Shown: piece by piece, positions 36,111-49,898 of the stretch
Numbering within the stretch: the stretch's first letter is position 1
Layout: the number at the start of each line of letters is the position of its first letter
Assembly (NCBI GenBank): GCA_013399895.1
Contig: VXBA01005698.1
Coordinates: 91,801 to 155,800, forward strand
Direction of reading: 5' to 3'
Origin: Serilophus lunatus
Taxonomy: Eukaryota; Chordata; Aves; Passeriformes; Eurylaimidae
DNA: 64,000 nucleotides
The notes under the pieces: model-generated
Told to the model about the DNA's origin: nothing
Seen by the model: the letters and a program-made list of their open reading frames with translations, nothing else
Databases searched by the model: none
Made by a program: the position numbers and the translations under genes

Positions 36111-37812
36111 AGAACTAAAGAAAAAGCAAAGCCATGCAGATACTAAAAAAATATAAACAAGTGTCCTGTTTAAAAACTTCTACTTTTATCTAAAAAATGG
36201 AAACTTTTGATGGACACAAGGTTGTGTGTCCCTGGAATGAAATATGGATCTCTAGCTTTTATGAAAGTGTTTCAAAGGCAGCGTGGAGGAGAAAAGATGT
36301 TTTAAATATACCTTTCTCAGGAGGAATCTTTCTCAAGATCAGTTCATGACACTGCAGACTTTGATGCTGCTTTGACAAATATTTTCTCTAAGGTGAACAA
36401 TAAGTTGCTTTCGTTTAGTTTTATCATTTTATTTTTTCCATTTTTAGTTTATAGGAATTGCACTGAAATGACAACCTCTACTCCCTCCAAACATTCAGAA
36501 ATTGGACAAAAAAGACCATTTATTTCTATTAAACTACTACTACTTATTAATGTTTTCCAGTCCACTAGCTCATGAAAAAATATCTTGTTCAGAGAAATTT
36601 TAATTTTGACCTGCAGTAAAAAGCAAAGGAGATACACTTGGAAGAGCAGTAAAAGTTATATTTCTTAATTTCCTTAATGAAAAAAAGGGAAAATGATATA
36701 TTTATTTGTCATTCTGACAAACTAACCAAAATTGCCCTGATATTTTTTTTTTCTTTCAATTTTGAAATGGACTGTAATTTTCAAAATGTTGTTTTAAAAT
36801 TTTGTTTCAAATTCCTGCCTTAAACTTTTTTTGCGAGAGGCAAGCCATCTCTTCATTCCACATTGCTTTGGAATCTCAAAATAGTCATCTAACATGAAAA
36901 CACCGTCAGAACTGTAACAAGAAGAGCTGCCAACATAACAGTAAGAAATTCCATCCTCTACTTTCACCTTGGTGCTAAGATGTAAAGTACACCATTTTAA
37001 AATATTTTGTTTTAAACTGGATATTTGAAGTATGGATTGAAGACAAAAAAAACCCAACAACTAAAACAGGCTGTTCCACCTGAAAAGCCTCAGTTCAGTC
37101 TCAATTCAGATATTTTCTTTTAGTACATTAGGCAAGAGGAGAAATTATTTCCCTGTTCTGCCAACTCAATCACTCCATTTTTACTTCATGCATAATTCTT
37201 ACGGACTGCCATCTCTAGCTCCTCTAATTTTCTCCTTCCATTCAACTGCTTTCATTACAGAGTGGTACCAGAGAATGCTTTATTTCTTTGCTTTTGCTCT
37301 GTTTAACAACAAATACTTCTTTTTCTAAGCATATGTTGAGCTTTTACTGTAGAAGGATTGCAACTTTTCAAGTCTCCATTTGAGCTGTGACATTTTCTTC
37401 AAAAGCTTGTATTTTCTTAAAAAAAAACACTTGCATTTTCTTCAAAAGCTTAGTAGCTTCCACTATTTTATCATTTTCCAAGAATCAAAAGCACATACTT
37501 CTTTTTTTTTTAAATGGAAAAATTAAATAATTTTTTCTTTATAATATAAGAATATGCTTTCTGGTCACTCTATTTCAGGAATTTGTAGTCATGGAGTAAT
37601 AGCTGCATTGTCAGTGGTCAAGGCTGAAATTTACTTATTTACATGTCAAATAGCAGCTGATACATAGCAGAGAAAGATCTCTCTGTTCTGGACTCAACAT
37701 TTTTTGTGCATTCTTAAGGCACCAGTATTGAGCAGAAATAAGATTAAATAGTTCCAGTAAAACAAATTAAAAAACCCCTTTGAGACATTTCTCCAAATTA
37801 GTCTGCTAGATA
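36111..37812. other. Non-coding AT-rich DNA between two CR1 copies
   Basis: It includes an 18-bp direct repeat (37391-37408 and 37434-37451). No gene is recognised. Confidence 0.55.
37391..37451. repeat. 18-bp direct repeat, 43-bp period
   Basis: 'cattttcttcaaaagctt' occurs identically at 37391-37408 and 37434-37451, with a partial related unit ('tattttcttaaaaa') between them. This suggests a degenerate short tandem duplication. Confidence 0.85.
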
Positions 37813-37910
37813 TGGTCTAGTGGAAGGTGACCCTGCCCACGGCAGGAGGGGTGGAAAAAGATGATCTTCAAGATCTCTTCCAACCCAAAATTATCTCTGA
37901 TTCTATGATA
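37813..37910 (+). mobile_element. CR1 LINE 3'-end fragment (plus strand)
   Basis: 'tggtctagtggaaggtgacc', 'ctgcccacggcaggaggggt' and 'ggaaaaagatgatcttcaag' are followed by 'atctcttccaacccaaaatt' and the 'tgattctatgat' tail. This is the final ~100 bp of sense CR1, severely 5'-truncated. Confidence 0.93.
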
Positions 37911-38869
37911 TGTTCTGATTTATCATAACATGGTATAAATGGAGATTTGTATCTTTTTCTATAAGCTCACAAAGAATGGCAAAAGAATGCAAGCATATCT
38001 AAGGAAAAAGTCAAAAAGCGTCTGTTTTTAGCACCATGCAAGAAAGTCTGTGATTCAGAATTTCACGAAAAGGTGTTTGCAGATAAATGCCTTTGCCAAA
38101 CCTCTGTTTGGCACAGGACCATAGGGAAGAACAGGTCCAGCCTTGTTTTCTCAGAGTTGCAATTTGCATATTCAATTTGAGGGCCAAGAATTTGGTATCC
38201 ACCAATTCTACAAAGAAAGTAAGAATATAACTAAAATATCTAAAGCAAGCACTACATCTCTACTCCCAAATCAGCATCACCTTATATCAAAACAGGTGGT
38301 ATTTATGATACAGTAACTGACGATAATCGGTGTTGTGATGTTTGAATAATAAAAACCAATTGGACAGCCATATAATTAAGGCTCCTGAGGACAAAACTGT
38401 CAACCCAGACCACTGAGGAGCAGTTATCACAGTAACAGGGTTTAAAACAAATGATCAAATTATAGTATTCAGATTTGTTTCTGTTACAGAAGATAGATGA
38501 AGCTTGACATAGTCACAAATAGCAGATCTTCTTAAGCGCAATTAAATATTTTAAAACTAGTTTGTTCGATGAAATGGCACATTTTGATGCAACTGTGATC
38601 AAGCTGTCCTCTTGGTATGTAAAGCTTACCAGTTGTTTCACTTGAGGAAAGAAATAAAGAGATACAGGGATCAGCAACAGAGTTAGTCAATAATCCTTGA
38701 ACTTATTCCTCAGGAAAATATCTATTCATCAAAAAAAACTCCTAAAATGAGAGACTAATAAACTGAATTAAATGCTATTGTCAAGGTAACTAGGGCAGGG
38801 AGGAGACAGGAAGCTTAAAAGTTAAAAGAACATTTGAACATTCTCAAAATAACCCCCCAAATCCTGTAT

Positions 38870-38941
38870 TTCAAATAAAAATAAAATTAATAAAATAAAA
38901 ACTAAACATTAATAAAAAATAAAAATAAAATTTTAAAATTA
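38870..38941. repeat. A/T low-complexity block (AAATAAAAT-like units)
   Basis: About 70 bp that is almost entirely A and T, built from irregular AAATAAAA and AATAAAAT units. Confidence 0.85.
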
Positions 38942-41900
38942 GACCTCTTAGCTACTATTTAGATGGTTAAAATTAAGGAAGAAAAATATTTCTGTTCCTT
39001 TATGGGAATATGTTTGACTGTGTTTGACAGATCAAGGTGGATTTTTTCTTACCACTCCTTCCCAAAGTCAGGAAAAGTACCATGCTAGGAAAGCAATGAT
39101 TATCCTCCACGGGTCCATTGAACAGAACAGTTTTGTATTTGTATAATAAACAGTGTAGAGAAAATGAGAGCCAAGTCTTTTATTGGCTCAGCAGTTTAAC
39201 TCAGAGATGGATTTCCTAGCAGAACTGCCTATCTCCACATGATTAAACAGGAGGGTGCTGGTGGTAAATTTAAACATTCAAATGTGTCTTTAAAGGAAGG
39301 AGAGACTGGAATGACAGAGGCATCTTCTGGCATCCACCAGAAGATGGTGGATGATAAAGGAATAAATGATGCTGTGATTCTAACACCTGGACATCCCCAA
39401 GGATCCCAGTTAGTCGCCATACACACTGTTAAGCATAGACCGTTAACTCAAATCTTATTCCTTTGTTACAATTTTTTCTTACTCAGTTCCCCCCCTTCCT
39501 CACATACCCCAGTTCAGTAAATAGCATTGAATGACATAATATAAATGTCCCTTTCAGTGCTTTTGGACTGTGCTAAGTTTGAGCCAGAAGGGAACTTCCA
39601 CACACCCGTGTGCTATGCACTGCACTTCAACAAAAAAGTAAGAGTTAATTTTTCAACCTACTATGTTTAGGCTTCTACGTGAGCCACATTAAATCAGAAA
39701 TATTTTTTTTACATGTATTACTGAAGTGAATAATGCTCTCATTATCGAATCTAACTCATACTCACCTCTTCTTCAATTTTGAATGCCTTTTGAATGACTC
39801 CTGACCTCAAGTTACAGTCTGCGTTCCTCTGGAATCACAAGTTTTAAATCCCCAAACCTTGCCCTTTCTGTTCTGAGAAATATTTTATCATTAGGTTGCT
39901 TTAAAGTCAAAATTGTAACATTTATGAAACAGGAAGTACCATGAAAAAGCTTTGAAACAATATTGAATTAACTAATACAACTATTTTTAAAATTTCAACT
40001 GATGGTAGGATGAGTCCTTTCTATGTTGCTAAAAAAGTAATTTCATTTGGGAAAGAGAAGCATTCAGATAATCAAAACCCAGGATGAAAGATTAACTTGC
40101 AGTCCTAAAGTAGTCTATCACACATAGTTATGAACTTTTATGCACATTTTCTATCTTTGCATAAACTAGGTCCAAATTGCTGTCCTAAACCATTAGCTTA
40201 CCCCGGAAGAATGGATGATAGGCTTTGTTTCATCAAAACATGCCAGACCTTCCTTATAGTGGTACATTTTTTATAAGAACAATTTCAAAGGCAGAATCCT
40301 AAATCTGCTCTAAAATAATTTTAACAGTATTAATACAATCATAATGTAACTGGTATTCAAAACCTATTCCACAATGCTGACCAAGCATTTTTTCATTCTA
40401 ATGGATAGCTAGAGGATTTTTCTTTAAAATATGGAAAACGTTAGACAAAGGCAAAAGAAGTTTTCACCTTGATAATGTTAGTTAATGGCACATCAGGCCT
40501 TTATACATCATGAAAGATAAAAGTAAGTTCTACCAGAGACCAACTTCTATCAGCCATTGGTATAAAAAATGCTGGTTTGGTACCTTTGAAAACTGAAACT
40601 ATCACCTTATCCATAAGAAACTCACAAGAGGGGCAGAAGTAATGCAAAAATTCAGATCTCTTCACAATCATTACAACTAATTCTGATGGATTATCTTGTG
40701 CTTACATTTGCAGAAGTCTGCAATGTGCAGATATTCATCTCCAAAAAAGTAGCGTGTAAATATTGCATTTACAGCTGCTGATGTTAAATATGTCTAACTA
40801 TAAATTTCTTAAGGAGTGGGAGCGTGATATAGATACACCCACTTCCATGCATGTAAGCAATGATACATAATGACTAACACCAGCTTCATTTGTTCTTTGA
40901 ACTATTTGGACCTTTACGTATCAGTTTCTTCATTTGCAAATGCCTGTTTTTACAGTCATTGGCACTCAGAAAAATCTGTTGCTCTTTCAAGAGCAGGAGT
41001 TCTTAAAGAATCTGAGAGCAGATGATACAGTCATTCGGGAAAAGAGGGAGAGAAAAGAAAGAAAAGGAGGGTTATGATGGTGCTTCTCCCTAAGGACTTC
41101 TGCAGTTTAAATATTTTATTATGTATTTTTCTATGCTAATTTAACTTTTTAGCAATTTTATTTTAATTTAAATCAAATTAAATTCAGTAAAGTTTCACTA
41201 ATGGTACCATTTAAATTTTAAATTACATTTATTTTTGATAAGGAGGGCAAGACAGTAAAGAGGGGCACTTAGAAACATCAATATGCAGTTTCCTCTCTCT
41301 GTAGACTCAAGATCATAACCAGCTACATTTTCATGAAAGGAGGGCTATACTGAGTTACTCAGGAAGACCCTGAAAATAATCAGTTGTTCATGTGCCTTCT
41401 ATCACCATACAAGGCAAATCACTGCCAATTCCTCCCCCTTCCCACAATAGACTAATGGCTTCTGGGCAGTTGCCTGGGGAAGAGCAAAGGAGATGCCCAT
41501 GTCATCATGTGAAGCCTTTGGTAGCAATTTCACACCACTGCACTAGTATTTACTGGTGACAGCAGAGGAACCAGTAGCTGCTCGCTCTGGTGCTGAAGCA
41601 GACCCAGTGTTGCAGCCAAAAAAGCCAGTATTGTCAAGACCTGAGATGAATATATTAAGTAGATGGAGCTGCTCTTGCTCCACCTACATAAAAACTGTCC
41701 CAGGAACAGCAGATCATCTCTAAAACATCTCTTGCTGTATGAACTGTAAGTACACTGAACTATTAAAAAAATCCCCTTTTTAAAAGTTGTGGTGACCCTT
41801 TGATTCTAACGTTCCACTGCATACATATGGAAACTTTTCTCCACCAGCTGTCTTACCTTATCCCTTCCTCTAACGAAGTTTCTCCTATTTTTTATCTCTT

Positions 41901-44900
41901 CTCAGTTCAGTGGCAGTTGACATCTTAAAAGATAGATGTAGAAACCTGCAGAACACCACACTAACCTTTCATGATAGGGGAGACCTTTTAAAGGTTTGGC
42001 TGCAGCCTTAGACTTGACCAATAGTGATTTGTGCTATAATCTTTACAGATGCATACTTAATTGAAAGTATCCAATCACCTATCTATACTGGACACGTTTT
42101 GTCAACACTGGGGACCTCCTCTGACTCCCATTATACAGATTCTCCACTGAAGAATTCACAAGAATCTGCAGAAACCGCATTCAATTACAGGGCCCAAAAC
42201 TATTTTTTTTTCAAATTACTTCAGCAATGTCAAAGGCAAATTGGAAGTTCTCTAAAACACAAGGTTCCCCCTCTGACACACCAAATAGCTTCATGAAAAT
42301 GTCTCTGACCTCATTTCATGCATTTTACATTACTTTTACCACCTTAGTGTCAGGCACTCAGGTCACTGATGTACTTCTGATTTCTTTCCTTTTCTACTTG
42401 ATTTTGTAGCACCTCCTCAGCTGTGCTGGGTTTTGTGGCACATAACTGAAACATCTTGTAAGTTGGCTGTGAGGCTTTCATGATGAAATCAGCAAGGAAG
42501 AGGCAGAGTTCATTATTTATACGTTAATGCTCTACAATCACATTTCTGCATCGTGTGCTATTGAGCTGAATTTAAATTTCTAGCCAAGCAACATCACTCC
42601 AAAATTAATATGATAGCTTATAAAAGTAGAAAATTATTCAGAGTTTAAGAGGTCTATAGGTCTCATAATGAAACTGGTGAGGAAATTGTACAGCATCACA
42701 ACTTGCAAAGCAGCTGCTGTGTTTAAGTTTCACTTTTGCACAGAAAAAGGAGCTAATGGCAGTTGTGAAGTTCAAAGGACTGGCTCTGTAGACAGGAACA
42801 GCTGAAAGTTTATCATCATTGCTTTTCAAATATTATGTATGCACAGGAGAAGAGAGGGGACTTCTTTGTAAAAGAATTAGTATACCATAACACATACGCA
42901 GTTGGAGGAGGGAATTTTTAGAGATTAGATCAAAGACACTAATCTATATCTTGTTTATAACAGCTTTAAAAAATGTCCATTCATGCTCCCATCAGTACAT
43001 ACTACCAATTTCAGTTTCCTATAATAATCAGGGCTATATTCATATGATAGTGAGCATTTCAGTGAAAATACTAGAACTCTCTATTTCCAGTGTTTCACTT
43101 ATATGAAAGATACAAGCAAAACAAATATCTTTCAGGGGGATAAAAAGTTCTGTAACATAACAGTCTGGATAGGTTTTATGTCTTTTCTTATCTCTTAATT
43201 TGTTAAAAGCATTCAATAGTTTCTTACCATCTTTCCCCAATAACAAAAATCTCTTTGCTATAATTACAGGTTTATTGTGTCCTTAAACCATGAAACAACC
43301 GAAGCTGAATTTTGCACTGCATAATGATTTTCAGCCTTATTATTTCAAACTAAATCCAAGTAGAGAGTAAATCCAACATTTATGAAATCTGGGATGTGTC
43401 AGAGAAACACATGCCATTAAAAGAGACTGTTTGGTATCACTTTATCTTGGTATTCCTTAGAAATATCACATATGAAGCACAAAGCTCCATCCCTCTGCTG
43501 TCAATTCCCTCCGATTGAGATGAGGGAAAAAATGGAAGTAGCAGCATCTACAAGAATGTGCCTCTGACACTTTTTTCTCTGAATCACGTCTTCCTTCCTT
43601 CAGTTCAACTACCCAAGATATACCAGAATAATTCTGTAGAGTGTGTGCAATACAGAAAAGCTCTTCTGTCTCTCATTTGCATGTCTTTTGGCCACTTTTT
43701 GAAGCTCATAAAGTTAGAAAATTAACATAGTTTTGAGCTTCTCAGCAGTAAGGAGAAAAAAACCCTAATATGGTCTCTGATGGGAGAACAAGGATATAGA
43801 AGGAATAGATGCAGTAGCAAAATGTACAATAATTGCTTTAGGGTTTTATCTTTCTGGCTTTGCTATGAAAAGACCTCATGCAAATAAAGTGTTTACTTCA
43901 TGTTATAGAACATTCATAAAACTCTCAGACCTTCTCTAGCAACAACTCACTTGAGGAAGGGCTGCTTTTGGATACACTCACTGTTCATGCATCAGACTCT
44001 TCCACCAGTAGGAAAAACAAACAAACAAGCAAAAAGGTATGTGCAAGAGCTTCATGTCCTTTCTCAGAAAAACTGAACCAACAGGTTGCACTGAGGTCTA
44101 CATAAACCAGAGACAAGACACCCACAGCTGCAGCAGCAAAAGATGTGTTGCAAGCTGGTAACAACTGTGGGAAAATCCATCTAGCAGAGGTTGAAATTGC
44201 ATTCTTGCACAGCAAAGGAAGCTGAAAAACCAGTCAATTGTCACTTCTAAACAAATACAGAAGCAACTGTTCTTCCTTACAAGGTGCATATTTAGGACAG
44301 ATGTTCAAGCCAAAGCTAATTTATCAGCATGGGTAACAGGACAATTTTATCTTCAATTTTAAAGCATCTAGCATCTGATTTAACGTATTAGTGATGAAAG
44401 TTGTAAAGCAGAAAGGGCTGAAATATTTCGCGTAAAAATGTCCAACAAATAGAAATTGTTCAAACTACATTTGGTCTGCATTTTACTAGCACAATGAAAC
44501 AGCCATTTCTTCCAGCACTAATCACCGTGAGAAAAAAACACATTCTTTTATGGCTGGCTGGGGTGTTTCTCAATCCCATTCTACATACCTATGTAATCAC
44601 CTCCTGAAATTCAAATTTAAACGTTCCTTAAATCAAATTTTGCTGCTCAGATTTTTTCATAGTAGGAATATATTGCTTTTTAATATAGGAAAGGGGCAAC
44701 GTGTTCTGCCAAGTCTTTTCTAAGATTATCATCAGTGCATTTTATGGAGAGACTGATCTGCTAAGACTGTGCTGTGCGGTTGGATCAGTGTGGTCTTCTG
44801 AGCCTTAAGAGTATGACTTACATCCAACGGGAATGAATATACTACCTCTACATTCCATTGTGTGTGAAGTAAACAAACATTGAAGAAATAGTTAGGACAG

Positions 44901-47900
44901 CAATTTGTTATAGTGCAAAATTTCGGTTTTGTCTCATTTAAATAAAACTAAAGAAATCAAATACTTCTAAAGCTGGTTCATCACAAGTTTCTTTATTTGG
45001 TGGCTTAGGAACTCTGAGGCATAAAAGTGCCCTCTGTGAATCCATGAGAAGCAACTTTCCACTACCACCTCCTCACAACAAAACAGCAGAAGCTAAAAGA
45101 CACAATAATATCCTGAGGAAATTCTTACTTAAAACCACTTCCTTTTCAAATAGTATTTGTTGTGGGCTGTTAGCCATTTTCTAGACCTATGTAAGAGAGC
45201 ACGAGGTGTTTGGTAAATGAATCCTGAATACTTTGAAGTACACTCCTTTTACTGTGACTAGCATATTGTAATTAAATATTTTAAAGCATATGTTGCAAAA
45301 TTTTAAAATGTATTTTAATATAATGTATTTATAAGCAGTAGCAAGTAAAAAACAAATGTAAACTATCCTACATATGTTATAATGCTCACTGAGAGAGGAA
45401 TGAAGAAAAAATACTTTTGCCTCTTTTAAACATTTTTCTCTGCTAGAGCAAGTAGTATCATACTAGAAGCATTTAACAGCACTATTAACTCAACCACCTA
45501 AAACCAGATCCTATATTAATTACTTTCATTATGCTTAATTGAACATAATCATCTAACCTAACAATTCCTTGTACACTAATTAATAAAACAGCATGTCTTC
45601 TGGATCAGAAATACATTAATTTATTTCTTTTGAAGGTAAGATATTTAGGGGACCGATAAAATTCATAACTTCCATCATTACTATATTTGGACAGACTGTT
45701 AACTTCAGTAATCACAGTGACTGTTCAGGGCAATGGATCTCTTTGGTGAAATTGAAATTTCATGCAAATTTTGCATATCTAACGTATTAGGCATCTTTTT
45801 GTCTCTGTGGTGACATTTGAAGAGAAAGATATGAATCAGCAAGGTCATTTCCATAAAAACCCTCCATGCAACTATAAAAAACTAAGAACTGTCATCTATA
45901 TTATAAGTAATCTTGCATAATGCTATATTTTTATATAATAATGTTCAAGTGTACAATGTCATCTCCTTAAGGAGGTGAAGAGTAAAGTGCTTATTTGATA
46001 GGTCAGAAGCCTGGACAGATCAGATGGACCATTCCAAAAAATGCATACACTCTTTTCCCTTCCAGCAGCAATCTCATGACATGATCTGAGCTATCTCTCA
46101 TCTATTCCTCTGCTAAGAATGAGCCAAGCCTAATTTCTCCATCTTGCTCTGGAGAAACCTGACTCAATAGATATTTTGCCCATAATTTCCTTTCATGGAG
46201 GCTACAGATGAACAAAAGCAAGGAACACTTTCATTCTGATATAATGAGTTGGAATTATCATGTGTTAGAAGAGACCCAAATAAAGATGATCCCCAGCCTA
46301 GAAGTCATCCTAAAAACTGAACAATGGATATCTCTAAAGCAGAATTATTCTCTAACCCTCTTATTAAAGGTATTGTAATGTTTAATAATATTAACAAAGC
46401 AATAGGCCAAAAGCTCTCATCACTTAGTCATTTGGTAGCTATGTAGGTCTGCATCCTAAAGCATGCATTTCATTTCATATTGAATAAATAATTTCGATAA
46501 CATTAATAAGTCATCTTTGAAGAACTAAATGGAGGAACCAGGCCTATACTTAATAATCAGGACACTTCCCTGGGAAGAGAGAGCAATATGCATTTGGACC
46601 AATTAATCTTTGATGTTGTTTTGCTGTTCATAACAAAATTAAATTAAAGAGCTAGAAAATACCACAGACTAACTCAGCAAAATAGTTTAGAAGGCAGGAA
46701 AAACAAAAACAAACAAACAACAGCAAACTCCCTTTACGAAGAAATTTGCACCTTGATTTCACACACTACAGAAGTGTGCTAACTAGTGAGCTACATTTGA
46801 TGAGCTAAGCAGAGGAAAGGGTGGAAAAGGGGAGAGGCAGCATATGCTTGCATTCCTAAATCTCTCAATTGGTTAAAGAAACAAAACAAAGTGACACAAA
46901 ACAGATTGGGCGCTGATATCCAGAAAATAATTCTGCTTTGTCTGTCACAAGTCAAAATCTCATTGCTCAGAAGAACTGAGAAAGGGATCTAAATTTGAGC
47001 CTTACAGGACTTTAAAGACTCATTCCCACTCTTAGCATTTCTCTCTGGTAAGTTCAGCAATACCTTGTCTACATAACATGTAGTGGCCCAGTGCTGCAAC
47101 CAGACACATCTAAACCTCCACATATACCACGCTAGAAGTTTAGATGCTTAAGACAGTTCCAGATCTCACACTGAAAACTGGCTGCCTACCCTAGTAACAT
47201 GTAATAGTGATAACCTTTCCACAACTACTACTATCCCTTGAAATTATTCAGCAAACTTTCTGAACTCGATTTGGTGTTAAATGGCGTCTTTGAGGGATAC
47301 TATTTCTACACAAAATGATCAAAGCACTTTTCTTTGTTTCAGTACACTCCCTGTATGACACAAGTTCTTTCACTGGAAAGCTAGACAAGCTTTTGAAAGC
47401 ATAAATAAGTCTACATGGTTTCACAAAAACATATTAGTACAGAATGGTAGGGTCAGACATGTCAATTCAGTGTCTATGTTCCTCAGCTTTCAGGATTTTT
47501 TTTCTTCCTAACCTCCTTCCTTAATATGAGTGACTGAACAAAAGTTGTATTTTATTCCCATCCAGATAATTAAAAGTTTTGGTATTAGCATCATCAAAAA
47601 TACATTCATCTGTTCCAACTTCTTTTAAGTTCCAACAATATATTTTAACAGAACACTCTTCTGCACATTAATATGGTACCTCCTACTAGAAAAAAAAAAC
47701 AAACCAAGAATTACCATGAATCTCTCTCCAATCTTCTTCTCCTTTTCTCCCTCAACCTGTTCCAGTAACAAATCTTTTCAGATCCGTCTCTTCACAGCCT
47801 TTGCCTTTGCACGAGTAAATGGCAGGGATCATTTTACCAAACTTCACCTCGGCTATCCCCTAAAATCTTTTGAGTACCTGTGTACTGAATACCTGCTCTT

Positions 47901-47961
47901 AAATACAGTAGAAATGGATAAAATATAATCCAGCTGTGATTCCCTCACCAAATTTACAGAG

Positions 47962-47985
47962 AGCACACACACATACACACACATG
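47962..47985. repeat. CA-rich microsatellite
   Basis: Short interrupted CA repeat with one TA unit inside. Confidence 0.8.
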
Positions 47986-49466
47986 TGAACAGCCATACTC
48001 ACCTCTTACGAATTTATTTACATACTTTCAGACCTGCCACATATGACTTTCTTTCTCTTCCTCCCACTCCCCAACACAGTGTTTGTGAGTTTCTGACCAA
48101 GATACAATTTGAATCTCCTGCTGTCTGAGCTAAAAATCTCGGAAAGACAGCATATCAGGATATACTAGATCCAAGTTACAGCCTATTCTCAAGTCCGATC
48201 CATATTTTGGATTCTAATGTAATTTTCTTAGTCTGTAATTAGCAATATTATTTTAGTGACTTTTAAATAACTAGTACCAAAGCCTAAATTATCATCATTT
48301 CAATAAAATAATCTTTCAATTCCAGTAAGACAAACAGTGTAAAACATATTTCCTAGCTGCAGACAGGTATGTCATAGCATGCAATTTTTAATATCATAGG
48401 TATAAACAGATCAAGTTTCACTACCCAGTCATTAAGTGATTATAGTTATTAATGAATTAAGCAACTTTTTTTAAAAAAGCAAAAAAATTAAGTAGTGTAC
48501 GTGAATCACTGGTTCTGGAGCTCCTAGCCTTTCCCAGGAAGCTTGTTGCAAGTCACATACAGCCCCAGGTCTGTTCTGTCTTGCCTCTGCAGCTCAAGCC
48601 TTCAGGGTAAGACTGTTATCTTTTGACACTTGCAACTGCACAACATTGCACAATCTGCAGCCTTACACACCATGAATATTATAGGGTTTTTTCTGCAAGC
48701 GATTTCAATGTAATTTTGATTTTATTAAAAGCATTTGGTCCTGTTAATAAACCTCACCTCATGCACTGAGTAATGCAACGGGATTTCTTTATAAGAAATC
48801 CTCTTTATAAGACAAATCCAAGGCTGGAGAAAAATTCCTGTCCCAAAGAACTTGAACATCTTTGTGATTCCAACAATTCCATGTCAATGAGAATTCCTTA
48901 TTTTCAAGCAAAGCATTCTCTTCCTTCAAAAGCACTCAGAACAGAGAAAAAAAATAGACTTTTAAGTCAGTCACAATCAAAGTTACCAGGCAGATTTGAG
49001 AATGGCGTGGGTTGTATTTTCTGTGGAGATGAACAGAACTGGGATATGTTGAAACTAGCTTAGCTGGTTCTAAATGTAAACATGGTTATTGTACAGACTT
49101 TGACATGAAATAAAAGGTTTCGCTTAGTGCTGAGAAGCTGAGTGTGGAAAAACTCTTTTTCTAGCACTGTTCCTCAGAAGCCAGAAGAAAATTTTAAAAT
49201 ATAATACAAATCAGAGTCAATTCCTCCTCCTCCAGCCCTCCTCCCCCAAACAACCAACCAAAACACTCTCAGAGCTGACTCGCACTCTCTAGAAGACAAT
49301 TGCTGTTAGAGTTGGGCATCATAATTTTTCTGGAGTGTACTGTCAGCATGTGAGCCCGTACAAATATGGAACTCGTGCATGTGTGTTACATGGCACAGAG
49401 CTTGCCTTTAGCAGTTTTCCATTTCTGACAAGCAGGAAAATAATTATCAAACTACTTGATGCATGA

Positions 49467-49555
49467 GCCTGAGGCTATATTAACTGGTTAAGCCAATTTA
49501 AATTTTGCTGGTTTTGCCAGTATGCAATTGGTTTGTAATTTAAACTGGCTCAGGG
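49467..49555. repeat. Imperfect inverted repeat (~90-nt hairpin)
   Basis: The outer arms CCTGAG (49468-49473) and CTCAGG (49549-49554) pair. CCAATT pairs with AATTGG further in. The centre is CTGG-TTTTG-CCAG (49508-49520). Arms between these blocks pair only partly. The nested symmetry may reflect a small inverted-repeat transposon relic or a foldable transcript segment. No target duplication was found. Confidence 0.4.
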
Positions 49556-49683
49556 TTTTTTTAAACTATCAGCCAGCAAATTTTTTATCAGAATTCCTTT
49601 TATGTAAAAAAAAGTCATGAAAAAAATTAGAAATAATCATTGAGAGTTCCAGATTTTTTTCTCTTTGGAAAAAGAACAGTCAC

Positions 49684-49898
49684 AAAATCAAAGAATAGTT
49701 AGGGTTGGAGGAACCATACAGATCGCCTGGTTCCAACCTCCTCTGTCATGGGCAGGGACAACTTCCACTAGACCAGATTGCAGAAAACACTGTCCAACCT
49801 GGTTTTGAACACTTCCAGGGGTGGGGCATCCACATCTTCTCTAGGAAACCTGTGCCAGTACCCCATTGAGCTCATAGTAAGGAATTTTTTCATTATAA
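49684..49898 (-). mobile_element. CR1 LINE 3' region (minus strand)
   Basis: The plus strand reads 'aatcaaagaatagttagggt', 'tggaggaaccatacagatcg', 'cctggttccaacctcctctg', 'tcatgggcagggacaacttc', 'gaacacttccaggggtgggg' and 'tctctaggaaacctgtgcca'. It ends near 'gtaaggaattttttcattat'. This is canonical reverse-complement CR1 3' sequence, about 215 bp, 5'-truncated and non-coding. Confidence 0.94.

Larger units (their letters stand above)
37911..49466. other. Long non-coding AT-rich stretch without recognised gene
   Basis: Over 11 kb of mostly unique AT-rich DNA. It has an A/T-only low-complexity block (38870-38941), AT-rich sequence near 41108-41240, AAAC-type simple sequence near 44018-44036 and 46699-46722, and a CA-rich run at 47962-47985. 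Frames at 39239-39520 and 48773-49063 are under 100 codons with no domain I recognise. Confidence 0.5.

Noticed and set aside
46250..46305. Possible CR1 remnant ('ttagaagagacccaaataaa', 'gatgatccccagcctag')
   Set aside because: Only a few scattered matches to the CR1 terminus and no tail repeat. Not separable from chance.
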